DNA from: Rikenellaceae bacterium
GTDB lineage: Bacteria > Bacteroidota > Bacteroidia > Bacteroidales > Rikenellaceae
Length of the DNA stretch: 64,000 nucleotides
Assembly (NCBI GenBank): GCA_015059805.1
Contig: SUZO01000004.1
Coordinates: 47,922-111,921, forward strand
Reading direction: 5' to 3'
Part shown: positions 25,200 to 33,301 of the stretch, one piece after another
Layout of the letters: each line of letters starts with the position of its first letter
How positions within the stretch are numbered: position 1 is the first letter of the stretch
Made by a program: the position numbers and the translations under genes
The notes under the pieces: model-generated
The model's database searches: none
Seen by the model: the letters and a program-made list of their open reading frames with translations, nothing else
What the model was told of the DNA's origin: nothing

Positions 25200-26995
25200 T
25201 GAAAAGCAAGTTATATTTTGGAGTATTATTGTCAGCAATAGCAATACTCGTAGGTTGCCAGAGTGATGTTGTTGATACTGTCAAAGATAAGACTAGTGCC
25301 AAGCAGACTATCAAAATCCATGCAAGCAAGAGTCTTGATACAAAGACCGCAATAACAGAGGATGAGTCGGGATTTACTACCGCTTGGGAGGTAGGAGACC
25401 AGATATCTATCCTTGAGATGGTAAACGGCGTATCCTCAAATTCCGAATTATACGAAATCATTGACTCGCAAGGTTTTATTGCCTCAAAACCTCTGACAGA
25501 AGGTGGTCAAACCGCAACTTTTGAGGCCGAGTTTGACTCATACTATTGGGCTGATGACGACCTTTCTACATACACATTCAACTACAGCTATGTGGCAGCG
25601 ACCACTCCTAACTATATGTTGGTTCCACAGACGGACGAGAATGGCGACATGTACATCCCCGTCTACTTCCCAACCAGACAGACCATCGGCAAGGATAGCT
25701 TTAGCACCGAGTGCGACCTATTGGTTTCCAATTTCAGCGGTGGCTACACCAGTCGTCCTGACGAGATTGAGTTCCATTTTGCTCGTCTTGGCTCCATTGT
25801 AAAGATAACCGTTGGTGGTCTACAAGAGGGCGATGTTATCAATAATGGTTTTTGGTACACGGGTGATAAGTTTTTGCCTGCATTTAATATGGAGGCAATA
25901 CTATTCTACTATCCTGAGAAGGGCGAGTATAAATATGAACTTCCTGACTATCTGGTAGAGATGATTATGGCAGAGAGTCACTGTTTAGAGTTTAATGTTG
26001 ATAGCGAAAAACCGATTGTTGTGGGTGCTGATGGCAAGGCTGACATCTACCTGAGAGTTCTGCCTGGCGAAATATCCGATTGGTTTACGCTGCACTGTAA
26101 TATCACTCGCGGCGAGCAGGAGATGACCTTCTCAAAGTATGTTTCACTGGCCGATTTGGGCAAGAAACTCACCTTCAAGGATAGCGGTCTTACTAAATTC
26201 TCTGTAGAGCTTAAAGAGGCTACTATCTCCAATCCTGAAGATATTACATACATAGTACCAAAATCTCGCGACAGCTTTATGGCAGCATGGGAGGCTCAGG
26301 AGGGCGTTGCCAAATATGAGTGCTACTACTGTAAGAGCAACTACGAATATGGCGAAAACAGGGAGATGATTAAGGTCGATTGCTTTGATGGAGCAACCAT
26401 AGGAATGGATGGAATGGTGTGCGCATTAGTTGAGAACTTACAGCCAGATATCTATATATTAAGTGTACTCGCCGTGCCTGACTCAGAGCACGGACCGCTC
26501 AACAATGGACCATACGCAATGAAAGTCTATGTAGGTGTTGCTAAAGACCTCTATTGGAACAGCGTTACGTATAGCGACCAACAGGGCGAGATGACCCAGA
26601 TATCACCAGAATTGTGGCGTGTTACAGAGTACGGCTCTATCTATCCTTGGTACTTTGATGTCAAGAATGTAACAACCAACTGGGGTTGGTTAATCGGCAA
26701 GGGAGAGTGGAGCTTTAGCACCTCTACTACGATGCAGCACCCTGGACAAATCTCAAAGATAACCATTGAACTATCAAATAGTACGACCAATTTGCCAAAG
26801 ATATATGGCATCACCTCATCTGGAGAGACAGAAGAAATTAGCAACCCAGAGGTAACGGTTTACAGTGACGATACTTGGTATGACTACAAACTGGAGGATG
26901 CTGGCAACTTCAACGGATTTAAAATCACTGGCGACAGCGATATGGTCCTCTATGCGCTGCAAATCTACTACTACGCCCCTACGGGAGAGGAGTAG
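25199..26995 (+). CDS. Fimbrillin-like surface lipoprotein
   Basis: 598 residues, lipobox Cys20 (AILVGC) followed by QSD. The N-terminal part (about 35-340) has the fimbrillin-like pattern IKIHASKSLDTKTAIT, TTAWEVGDQISI, and a beta-rich body with FHFARLGSIVKITV, seen in Mfa/FimA-type and related Bacteroidales lipoproteins. The C-terminal 200 residues are beta-rich with Trp/Tyr-rich segments and no recognised domain. Start ATG overlaps the stop of the 53-codon ORF. Followed by the terminator at 27020-27058. Likely a surface adhesin, fimbrial or glycan-binding component, by inference. Confidence 0.72.
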   Translation: MKSKLYFGVLLSAIAILVGCQSDVVDTVKDKTSAKQTIKIHASKSLDTKTAITEDESGFTTAWEVGDQISILEMVNGVSSNSELYEIIDSQGFIASKPLTEGGQTATFEAEFDSYYWADDDLSTYTFNYSYVAATTPNYMLVPQTDENGDMYIPVYFPTRQTIGKDSFSTECDLLVSNFSGGYTSRPDEIEFHFARLGSIVKITVGGLQEGDVINNGFWYTGDKFLPAFNMEAILFYYPEKGEYKYELPDYLVEMIMAESHCLEFNVDSEKPIVVGADGKADIYLRVLPGEISDWFTLHCNITRGEQEMTFSKYVSLADLGKKLTFKDSGLTKFSVELKEATISNPEDITYIVPKSRDSFMAAWEAQEGVAKYECYYCKSNYEYGENREMIKVDCFDGATIGMDGMVCALVENLQPDIYILSVLAVPDSEHGPLNNGPYAMKVYVGVAKDLYWNSVTYSDQQGEMTQISPELWRVTEYGSIYPWYFDVKNVTTNWGWLIGKGEWSFSTSTTMQHPGQISKITIELSNSTTNLPKIYGITSSGETEEISNPEVTVYSDDTWYDYKLEDAGNFNGFKITGDSDMVLYALQIYYYAPTGEE

Positions 26996-27019
26996 TAATT
27001 AGGAGTCTACCGCCAAAAG

Positions 27020-27058
27020 AGGGTGGCCCTGCAACTTTGCAAGGGCTATCCTTTTTTT
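27020..27058 (+). terminator. Rho-independent terminator
   Basis: AGGGTGGCCCTGCA pairs with TGCAAGGGCTATCCT through G-U pairs, followed by T7 (27052-27058). Ends the lipoprotein transcript. Confidence 0.88.
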
Positions 27059-27092
27059 ACTACCATAAAAGGGTGTCAATGTGCTGCGTGGA

Positions 27093-27124
27093 TTTGGAAG
27101 TATTCAAAAAAATTATTAAATTTG
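27093..27124 (+). promoter_or_regulatory. Promoter of the second S1/P1-like gene, perfect consensus
   Basis: TTTG (27093-27096), 20-base spacer, TAAATTTG (27117-27124). The leader carries a CTCATT/AATGAG hairpin (27130-27147). Confidence 0.75.
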
Positions 27125-27181
27125 CGCTAACTCATTTAATAGAATGAGCGTATTGTACACTTTTGATATAAATAGGCTATT

Positions 27182-27973
27182 ATGAAACGATATATTATAT
27201 TGACTATCTGCCTATTAGCTGTTAGCACAGCATCGGCATGGAACAAGTTTGCGCAACAGTGTATCGCAACGCTTGCAGAGCAGAATTTAACTGAAAAGGC
27301 TAAAAGTGAGACCACCAAAATCCTCGGCGGCGACCTTGCCTCTGGCGCATGGTGGCTTCAGACTATTGCCAAGGACGAGGCTACAAAGCACACCGCATCT
27401 TGGCACTACATAAATGTCACTGCCGACCTTAAATCAACAACCTGCTCGCAGAAGGATGGTGTTGTGCAGATTGAGAACTGCATAGATATTCTTACAAACC
27501 GCGCTCAGCATAGCGACTCTACGGTCGTAGCGGCACTGAAGACAGTTATTCACCTTGTTGCCGATATGCACAACCTTGCACATGTGCGCATTGAGAATAT
27601 CCCGCACTCTCGCCGCAACTTCAACTTCCAAATCTCAAATGGCTTTACGGGTAAGAAGGCTGCCGTTGCAACATCCTCATGGCGTAAGTTCTGGGACTCA
27701 AATATTATCAACCGTCACGCTACATACACTCCACAACTCTTTGCAGACGACCTTCAGACCTGCTATGGCGCTGATAAGGAGCGTTTTAGCAAGGGCGATG
27801 TTCGCCACTGGGCAGCAGATATGGCACGCCTTGCCGCTCCGCTATATAAGTGGGCGCAGCCAGATATGATAATGTCGCGCGAGCAGCATAACCGCCTTGA
27901 GCCAATGAACGACAAGACTATGGCTCGCGCCGGCTACCGCCTCGCCGCACTGCTAAACGACATCTTCAAGTAG
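27182..27973 (+). CDS. S1/P1 nuclease paralogue lacking several zinc ligands (probable pseudoenzyme)
   Basis: 263 residues, signal peptide ending STASA before Trp20. Same fold family as the gene at 23829-24608, but the ungapped alignment shows ligand losses: WNNIGH becomes WNKFAQ (His to Gln), ASWMD becomes AWWLQ (Asp to Gln), and FHSFWD becomes WRKFWD (His to Arg). The YWH/SWH His and the HLVADMHNLAH cluster remain. A full trinuclear zinc site is therefore unlikely; a binding or structural role is inferred. It has its own promoter and is convergent with the EamA gene, 8 bases apart. Confidence 0.82.
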   Translation: MKRYIILTICLLAVSTASAWNKFAQQCIATLAEQNLTEKAKSETTKILGGDLASGAWWLQTIAKDEATKHTASWHYINVTADLKSTTCSQKDGVVQIENCIDILTNRAQHSDSTVVAALKTVIHLVADMHNLAHVRIENIPHSRRNFNFQISNGFTGKKAAVATSSWRKFWDSNIINRHATYTPQLFADDLQTCYGADKERFSKGDVRHWAADMARLAAPLYKWAQPDMIMSREQHNRLEPMNDKTMARAGYRLAALLNDIFK

Positions 27974-27981
27974 GAATAGCA

Positions 27982-28887
27982 CTACTTAAAAACTTTTTTA
28001 CGTAGGCTATTTCCTGCGACCACAAGCACCACGCCGCAGAAAATCAGCGCTGCGCCCACCTTGTTTGCCCTATCAATAATTGTCTGCCCGCGCAGCAGGG
28101 CAAACACCGCCGCCACAAGGGGTTGTATATAGCGATACAGAGCGGTATGCACAGCGGTTAGGTGGGCACTGCCCACATAGAGCAGATACATCGGCAGCGC
28201 TGTTCCCAGAACGGTGACATAGGTCAGCTCCGCAATAGCCGTAGCGGGCAGGCGTGTGGCAAAGAGGCTCAGCAAATCGCTATAAAAGAAAGGGATTGCC
28301 ATAATAAAGCCGATAATATAGTACCACCCCATAATTGTCAGCTCGCCATATCGGCGCAACGTTCTATTTATCAGCACTGTATTTGCGGCAATAGCCATAA
28401 CGGCAAAGAGTACCAAGGCATTACCGAAAGCCTCTGAGGTTGTGCCAAGAAGGTGGTAGTTTTTATCCGAGAGCAGAGTGAGCGCGCCAGCAATAGCCAG
28501 CACAGCACCAAGGACTTTAATCCACGAGGGGTGCTCTGGATTGACAATATGGGCGACGATAAGGGTAAAGACTGGTCCTAAGGTTGCAATCATTGAGGCA
28601 TCTATAGGATTGGTCTGCGAAGCACCCCACAGCAGCATATACATCCACCCGTAGACCACAATTAACGCCACGATGAATATCGTGCCAAAGTCCTCAACAG
28701 TAATCCTATACGACCCCCGCCTGAGCAGAGCAATAGGTATAAAGAGCAGTGCTGCAACAGAGAGCTGCAGGATAAAAATCTGCTGAAAAGTGACAAAACT
28801 CTTTGTCAGTGAGACGTAGAATGAGAAGTTGGCTCCGAATAGAATATTCGCAACCACCAACGCGATATTATACCTCAATTTGCCCAC
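27982..28887 (-). CDS. EamA/DMT family transporter
   Basis: 301 residues with ten hydrophobic segments arranged as two EamA repeats (about 5-140 and 150-295), e.g. NILFGANFSFYVSL, ASMIATLGPVFTLIVAH, VTVLGTALPMYLLYVGS and LRGQTIIDRANKVGAALIFCGVVLVV. Inner-membrane exporter of metabolites; substrate unknown. Its 3' end is 8 bases from the convergent nuclease-like gene with no visible terminator between. Confidence 0.9.
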   Translation of the reverse strand: MGKLRYNIALVVANILFGANFSFYVSLTKSFVTFQQIFILQLSVAALLFIPIALLRRGSYRITVEDFGTIFIVALIVVYGWMYMLLWGASQTNPIDASMIATLGPVFTLIVAHIVNPEHPSWIKVLGAVLAIAGALTLLSDKNYHLLGTTSEAFGNALVLFAVMAIAANTVLINRTLRRYGELTIMGWYYIIGFIMAIPFFYSDLLSLFATRLPATAIAELTYVTVLGTALPMYLLYVGSAHLTAVHTALYRYIQPLVAAVFALLRGQTIIDRANKVGAALIFCGVVLVVAGNSLRKKVFK

Positions 28888-28918
28888 ATATATGGGCGTG
28901 CAACTATTGCGCCAACGA

Positions 28919-29479
28919 CTATCGGATAATCTTTATCTCGCTATCCTCACCAAAGGCGATAATTGAACTTGGAGCACCCGTAGGGCGACCCTGAAAGCGA
29001 GGATTCACCACAAAATCAACACCTTCAAGAATCTCCTTCGATACCTCTGCTATCTTTTTTGGAGTCTTCTCGCCAGAGATATTTGCCGATGTAGAGACGA
29101 TAGGCTTGCCAAACTTGTAGAGAAGCTTCTGACAGAACTCATGGTCGGGCACTCTTACGCCCAGCGTACCCTCTTCGGGAATAAGGTTTGCCGCCACACC
29201 AGTTGCACCAGGAAGGATGAGTGTCAGCGGCTTAGTAGCCATCTCCATAACCTCAAAGGCAATACCTGGAGCCTTATCGACATATCGCACAACCATATTG
29301 GCATCCTTGCAGAGCACAAGCATCGACTTTTTGTCGGCGCTTCTCTTTAGGTCGTAAATCTTCTGCACAGCCTCAGCATTTGTCGCGTCACAACCAATAC
29401 CCCAAACTGTATCAGTTGGGTAAAGAATTATTCCTCCGTTACGCAGAACCTCAAGTGCAAGTGCTATTTCTCTATCCAT
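28919..29479 (-). CDS. tsaC: L-threonylcarbamoyladenylate synthase (YrdC/TsaC type)
   Basis: 186 residues; makes threonylcarbamoyl-AMP for the t6A37 modification of ANN-decoding tRNAs. Motifs: GGIILYPTDTVWGIGCDA, LKRSADKK, LVLC, PLTLILPG, GTLGVRVPDH and IVSTSANISGE. Only the YrdC domain is present, not the Sua5 C-terminal domain. Start ATG 29477-29479 (MDREIALAL); the much longer open frame upstream is an antisense shadow of yebC. Confidence 0.92.
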   Translation of the reverse strand: MDREIALALEVLRNGGIILYPTDTVWGIGCDATNAEAVQKIYDLKRSADKKSMLVLCKDANMVVRYVDKAPGIAFEVMEMATKPLTLILPGATGVAANLIPEEGTLGVRVPDHEFCQKLLYKFGKPIVSTSANISGEKTPKKIAEVSKEILEGVDFVVNPRFQGRPTGAPSSIIAFGEDSEIKIIR

Positions 29480-29506
29480 AATTGAAAAATTGTTACTATT
29501 TTGATG

Positions 29507-29514
29507 CAAAATTA
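29507..29514 (-). promoter_or_regulatory. -7 element of tsaC
   Basis: TAATTTTG on the minus strand, 27 bases before the tsaC ATG. Divergent from the yebC -7 box 22 bases away. Confidence 0.55.
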
Positions 29515-29535
29515 AGAAAAATATCAACTTTTTTA

Positions 29536-29543
29536 TAACTTTG
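29536..29543 (+). promoter_or_regulatory. -7 element of yebC
   Basis: TAACTTTG, 47 bases before the yebC ATG; no clear -33. Confidence 0.6.
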
Positions 29544-29590
29544 CAGTTTAGAAACTGCTTAAAATCAATAAAAAATAAAATAATACATTT

Positions 29591-30313
29591 ATGGGAAGAG
29601 CATTTGAGTATCGCAAAGCACGTAAAATGAAGCGTTGGGGGCATATGGCTCGCGTTTTCACAAAGATTGGTAAGGAGATTGAGATTGCAGTAAAGGCTGG
29701 TGGTCCAGATCCATCGGCAAATACCCGTCTTCGAATCCTTATGCAGAACGCTAAGGCTGAGAATATGCCTAAGGAGAATGTTGAGCGTGCAATTAAGCGT
29801 GCAACTGACAAGGATGCCGCTGATTATAAGGAGGTTGTATATGAGGGATATGGTCCTCACGGTGTTGCCTTCCTCGTTGAGACTGCAACCGACAACACTA
29901 ACCGTACTGTAGCAAGCGTACGTATGTACTTCAACAAGTGCGGCGGTAACCTCGGCAACTCTGGTAGCGTGGCATTTATGTTTGAGCACAAGTGCGTCTT
30001 TAAGTTCAAGGCTGCTGAGGGTGTAGATCCAGAGGAGCTTGAGCTTGAGATGATTGACCTGGGCGTTGATGAGTTCTATGCAGAGGAGGATGGCATTACC
30101 GTCTACGCTGCTTACGAGTCTTTCGGCGCTATCCAGAAGTGGCTTGACGACCAGGGCTATGAGATTATCTCTGGTGAGAGCGTACGCATCCCAACTGATA
30201 CAAAGGAGCTTGACGCAGAGGCTCGTGAGGCTGTTGAGAAGCTCGTTGAGAAGCTTGAGGAGGATGACGACGTGGTGAATGTTTACCACACCATGGCTGA
30301 GGCTGAGGAGTAA
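29591..30313 (+). CDS. yebC: YebC/PmpR family protein
   Basis: 240 residues; family proteins are DNA-binding regulators or ribosome-associated factors that relieve stalling. Motifs: MGRAFEYRKARKMKRWG, ARVFTKIGKEI, GGPDPSANTRLR, MPKENVERAIKRA, YEGYGPHGVA and TDNTNRT. Acidic C-terminal tail (LEEDDDVVNVYHTM). Single gene, divergent from tsaC, followed by a hairpin-rich intergenic region. Confidence 0.95.
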   Translation: MGRAFEYRKARKMKRWGHMARVFTKIGKEIEIAVKAGGPDPSANTRLRILMQNAKAENMPKENVERAIKRATDKDAADYKEVVYEGYGPHGVAFLVETATDNTNRTVASVRMYFNKCGGNLGNSGSVAFMFEHKCVFKFKAAEGVDPEELELEMIDLGVDEFYAEEDGITVYAAYESFGAIQKWLDDQGYEIISGESVRIPTDTKELDAEAREAVEKLVEKLEEDDDVVNVYHTMAEAEE

Positions 30314-30314
30314 C

Positions 30315-30342
30315 ATTAGCTGTTAGCCATTAGCCATTAGCC
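30315..30342. repeat. TTAGCCA heptad repeats
   Basis: Tandem copies of TTAGC/TTAGCCA (TTAGC-TGTTAGCCA-TTAGCCA-TTAGCC) just after the yebC stop. A similar array occurs at 61521-61545. Confidence 0.6.
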
Positions 30343-30349
30343 TTTTAAG

Positions 30350-30570
30350 AGGTACAGACTTCGTCTGTGTGTTTATTCGGATTTAGGTTGCTGCCGCAAG
30401 GCAGTGAAAGAGAAAATATCCACCAAAGGTCAAGCTTGCTTGAAACCAAAGGTGGATATTTTTTATTTCAATAACTCGTAGAGTTACCCTAAATCCGTAT
30501 CAGCACGGAAGAAAAACGAAGTTTTTCCATAAGTTTTTGGTGAAGCTTTTTTCAAAGAGCTTCGGTACAG
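30350..30570. repeat. Hairpin-rich intergenic segment
   Basis: At least six inverted repeats: ACAGAC-TTC-GTCTGT; CTGCC-GCAA-GGCAG; AAAATATCCACC (30413-30424) with GGTGGATATTTT (30451-30462); TAACTC-GTA-GAGTTA (30472-30486); GGAA-GAAAAAC-GAA-GTTTTTCC (about 30507-30529); GAAGCT...AGCTTC (about 30543-30565). CGGATTTAGG (30378-30387) and CCTAAATCCG (30488-30497) are perfect inverted repeats enclosing the middle part. No ORF. Confidence 0.65.
30413..30464 (+). terminator. Terminator after yebC
   Basis: 12-bp stem AAAATATCCACC / GGTGGATATTTT with an inner TCAAG/CTTGA hairpin and a following T-tract. A run of As on the left lets it work for the minus strand too, ending the glycosyltransferase operon. 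Confidence 0.8.
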
Positions 30571-30595
30571 GCGTATTATTCAGTTTTCAAGTGGT

Positions 30596-31309
30596 TTATC
30601 GCTTAATTTTGCGCAGGGGGAGTTTAAGTACGCCGAAGAATGCTTCGCCGAAGATGCCGCTGGACATTTTGGATGTACCAGCCTCGCGGTCCACAAAGAT
30701 TATTGACTCCTCGACAATCTTAAATCCATACTTCCAGGCGGTATATTTCATCTCTATCTGGAATCCGTAGCCAATCATCTGCACGCGGTCGAGGTCTATT
30801 GTTCTGAGCACCTCGGCGCGGTAGCCCACAAATCCTGCAGTGGCATCGCATACGGGCATACCGGTTACAATCTTGACATACTTAGAGGCGAAGTAGCTCA
30901 TCAGCAGGCGCGAGAGGGGCCAGTTCACCACATTCACACCGCGCACATATCGTGAGCCGATAGCCACGTCGGCATCCGCCTCAAGGCGTGCTGCGAGGCG
31001 TTTCAAGTCGTCGGGGTTATGTGAGAAGTCGCAATCCATCTCAAAAATCAGGTCGTAGCCATTATCTAACGCCCACTTAAAGCCGGCAATGTAAGCCGTA
31101 CCCAGACCGAGCTTACCACTTCGACAGATAAGGTTTATGCGCTCAGGGCAGCTCTTCTGCTTGTCGCGGATAATGTCGGCAGTACCATCAGGCGAGCCAT
31201 CATCAACAAAGAGCAGGTTGAACTCTCCATCTAACGAGAGCACTTTATCTATCATTGCTGCGACATTCTCCTTCTCGTTATATGTCGGGATAATTACCAG
31301 TTTTCTCAT
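30596..31309 (-). CDS. Dolichol-phosphate mannosyltransferase-like GT2 (polyprenol monophosphomannose synthase)
   Basis: 237 residues, soluble GT2 domain without membrane segments: IIPTYNEKENV, VDDGSPDGTADI, GLGTAYIAGFKWAL, the DCDFSHNPD catalytic motif and GSRYV. This matches Dpm1-like synthases that charge polyprenyl phosphate with a sugar for extracytoplasmic glycosylation. Its ATG overlaps the stop of the preceding GT2 gene by 4 bases, so they form one operon. Confidence 0.88.
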   Translation of the reverse strand: MRKLVIIPTYNEKENVAAMIDKVLSLDGEFNLLFVDDGSPDGTADIIRDKQKSCPERINLICRSGKLGLGTAYIAGFKWALDNGYDLIFEMDCDFSHNPDDLKRLAARLEADADVAIGSRYVRGVNVVNWPLSRLLMSYFASKYVKIVTGMPVCDATAGFVGYRAEVLRTIDLDRVQMIGYGFQIEMKYTAWKYGFKIVEESIIFVDREAGTSKMSSGIFGEAFFGVLKLPLRKIKR

Positions 31310-32313
31310 AACAATTTATCAAATTTTCGCCTACCAAAGAGGTAGCGCAATACTATTACACCTTTATATATATATTTAGAGTCGTGCTTTGCATAGCCAC
31401 GAATCTCTTTTCGCTCATTTGCCAAACGGCTGTGCCAGCGCAAAAACTCCCACCAAGCACTAAATACAGCCTTTGCTCCCGCGGTATTACCACCCATAAG
31501 GTAGCTAACTGCAGCAGCAAGGTCTGTAAATGGTCTTACAACAGCCACCACAGCTCGCTGGAGTGGTGGGGCGCAACGGTAGAGCATTGCAAGGTTATTG
31601 CGGTGGTTGAGAAATATCTTTCGTGGCGAATTTGTCGCAAGAGTTCCTCCACCGAGGTGGTAGACCTTACTTTTAGGCTCAATGACGACCCTCCACCCAT
31701 CAAGTTGCGCACGCCAGCAGAGGTCAATCTCCTCCATGTGTGCAAAAAAGTCGCTACACAACCCTCCTAATGAGCGATAGGCACTCTTACGCACCGCAAA
31801 TGCTGCACCACCAACCCAAAAGACAGAACGGCAATCATCATACTGCCCCTCATCCTTCTCAAGAGTTGAGAGGATACGTCCACGACAGAATGGATAGCCC
31901 AAATAGTCTATATATCCGCCCGCAGCACCTGCATACTCAAAGCTGTTGCGGTCTGTATCGCTCAAAATCTTTGAGCCTACAATAGCTATTGTCGGGTCGG
32001 TCTCAAGGCGTGCCATCAATGGAGAGAGCCACCCCTCTGGAGTGTAGACATCGGAGTTAAGCAGCACATAGCAGTCATAATCGTCAAGCTCAGCTAAGGC
32101 GCGGTTATAACCCTCAGCAAAGCCGTAGTTCTGTCCCAGCTCAATCAGCCGAACTGAACTAAACTCCCGCTTTAATAGAGTTAGAGAGCCATCTGTAGAG
32201 CCATTATCGGCAACAAGAACATCTGCCCCGTCACTGTTTGCAACAACAGAGGGCAGGTAATGGGCAAGGTGCTGCTCGCCATTATAGTTCAATATCACTA
32301 CAGCAACTCTCAT
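31306..32313 (-). CDS. GT2 glycosyltransferase (rhamnosyltransferase-like)
   Basis: 335 residues: VVILNYNGEQHL, VADNGSTDGSL, GFAEGYNRAL, LLNSDVYTPEGW, WVGGAAFAVRKSAY, and the HMEEIDLCWR motif. Such enzymes extend cell-surface polysaccharides. Start ATG 32313 (MRVAVVILNYNG) is chosen because the longer frame overlaps the upstream acyltransferase gene; the gap is then 7 bases. Confidence 0.88.
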   Translation of the reverse strand: MRVAVVILNYNGEQHLAHYLPSVVANSDGADVLVADNGSTDGSLTLLKREFSSVRLIELGQNYGFAEGYNRALAELDDYDCYVLLNSDVYTPEGWLSPLMARLETDPTIAIVGSKILSDTDRNSFEYAGAAGGYIDYLGYPFCRGRILSTLEKDEGQYDDCRSVFWVGGAAFAVRKSAYRSLGGLCSDFFAHMEEIDLCWRAQLDGWRVVIEPKSKVYHLGGGTLATNSPRKIFLNHRNNLAMLYRCAPPLQRAVVAVVRPFTDLAAAVSYLMGGNTAGAKAVFSAWWEFLRWHSRLANERKEIRGYAKHDSKYIYKGVIVLRYLFGRRKFDKLL

Positions 32314-32320
32314 ATCTATA

Positions 32321-33262
32321 CTATACTCCTTTACGTCTATATACAGCCTCACCCGTCACTGGGTCTGGGTAGTACTTCCAACGGCGGTGCGACCACATCC
32401 AATAGGCTGGTTCGCGCTCAATATCTCGCTCAAGATGGCGAACATATCGCTCCGTAATCTCATGCTTCTCTAATGGCTTCTTGCCATCGTGTAACAGCAC
32501 CACATCGCACTCATATCTACCCGTCTCAACCTTGCGCATGCTCAGATAGACCACTGGCAGCGAAAATTTTGTCGCAAGTTGCTCGCCACCATCAAAAAAG
32601 AGGGTCGGGCGATTGAGGAAGTTGAACCAATGCACCTTCCCCTTTGGTGGAGAGTTCTGGTCTGAGGCGAGACCGAGCATCATCGGCTTACCACAAACAC
32701 CCGCCTCACGATTCTCCATAAAGTAGCGCACATATCGCTGACTTGGCACTGGATATACATCCTTAAATGTTCTCAGGTGGAGGAACAACTCATCCCACGC
32801 CTTGCTTGAGAGTGGGTGGTAGGCTCCCACCATGCTATAGCCAGTAATTGCAAGCCCCACAAACTGAGCATACTCCCAGAATCCGTAGTGCGAAGCAAGT
32901 ACTACAAGATGTCTGCCATCAACAATCTCCTTGACCGAATCTGGCACATTAAATTTGATAAGTTCTCTTCGCTCCTCGTCTGTAATACCAGCCATGTTCA
33001 TCGTGCTGATAATTACCTCGGCAAGGTGGCTATAAAACTCGTTACAAATCGCTACTACCTCCTGCTCGCTCTTTAATGGAAACGAATCTGCAATCTGTTT
33101 TATTATCAACTTACGGCGATAACGCACAACATATCGCAGCAATAGGTAGATAAAGGCTGCAACACCTTTATACTGCATCCAATGGGGCAAAATTGCAACT
33201 GAACGACACAAGAGCCATAAGCATTTTGCTCCAAAACTCAAGTTAGGCTTTGCGGTCTTCAT
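32321..33262 (-). CDS. Lipid A acyltransferase LpxL/HtrB family, copy 1
   Basis: 313 residues, one N-terminal membrane-associated segment, then the LPLAT domain with catalytic H-x4-E (SHYGFWEY), DQNSPPKG and FFDGGEQLA. Adds a secondary acyl chain to lipid A or another amphiphile from acyl-ACP. It is a tandem paralogue of the next gene upstream; both end W-x-WSHRRWKYYPDPVT. Gap of 39 bases from its paralogue. Confidence 0.9.
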   Translation of the reverse strand: MKTAKPNLSFGAKCLWLLCRSVAILPHWMQYKGVAAFIYLLLRYVVRYRRKLIIKQIADSFPLKSEQEVVAICNEFYSHLAEVIISTMNMAGITDEERRELIKFNVPDSVKEIVDGRHLVVLASHYGFWEYAQFVGLAITGYSMVGAYHPLSSKAWDELFLHLRTFKDVYPVPSQRYVRYFMENREAGVCGKPMMLGLASDQNSPPKGKVHWFNFLNRPTLFFDGGEQLATKFSLPVVYLSMRKVETGRYECDVVLLHDGKKPLEKHEITERYVRHLERDIEREPAYWMWSHRRWKYYPDPVTGEAVYRRKGV

Positions 33263-33301
33263 AGTATTTTAGGTTATCTTGGGTTAGTTAGTCTGTTTCT
33301 G

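Noticed and set aside
29480..30316. Long open frame fused upstream of tsaC (279 codons)
   Set aside because: It is antisense to yebC and contains the tsaC and yebC promoters; the family start is the ATG at 29479.
30537..30770. 77-codon plus-strand ORF after yebC
   Set aside because: Mostly antisense to the Dpm1-like gene with no codon support.
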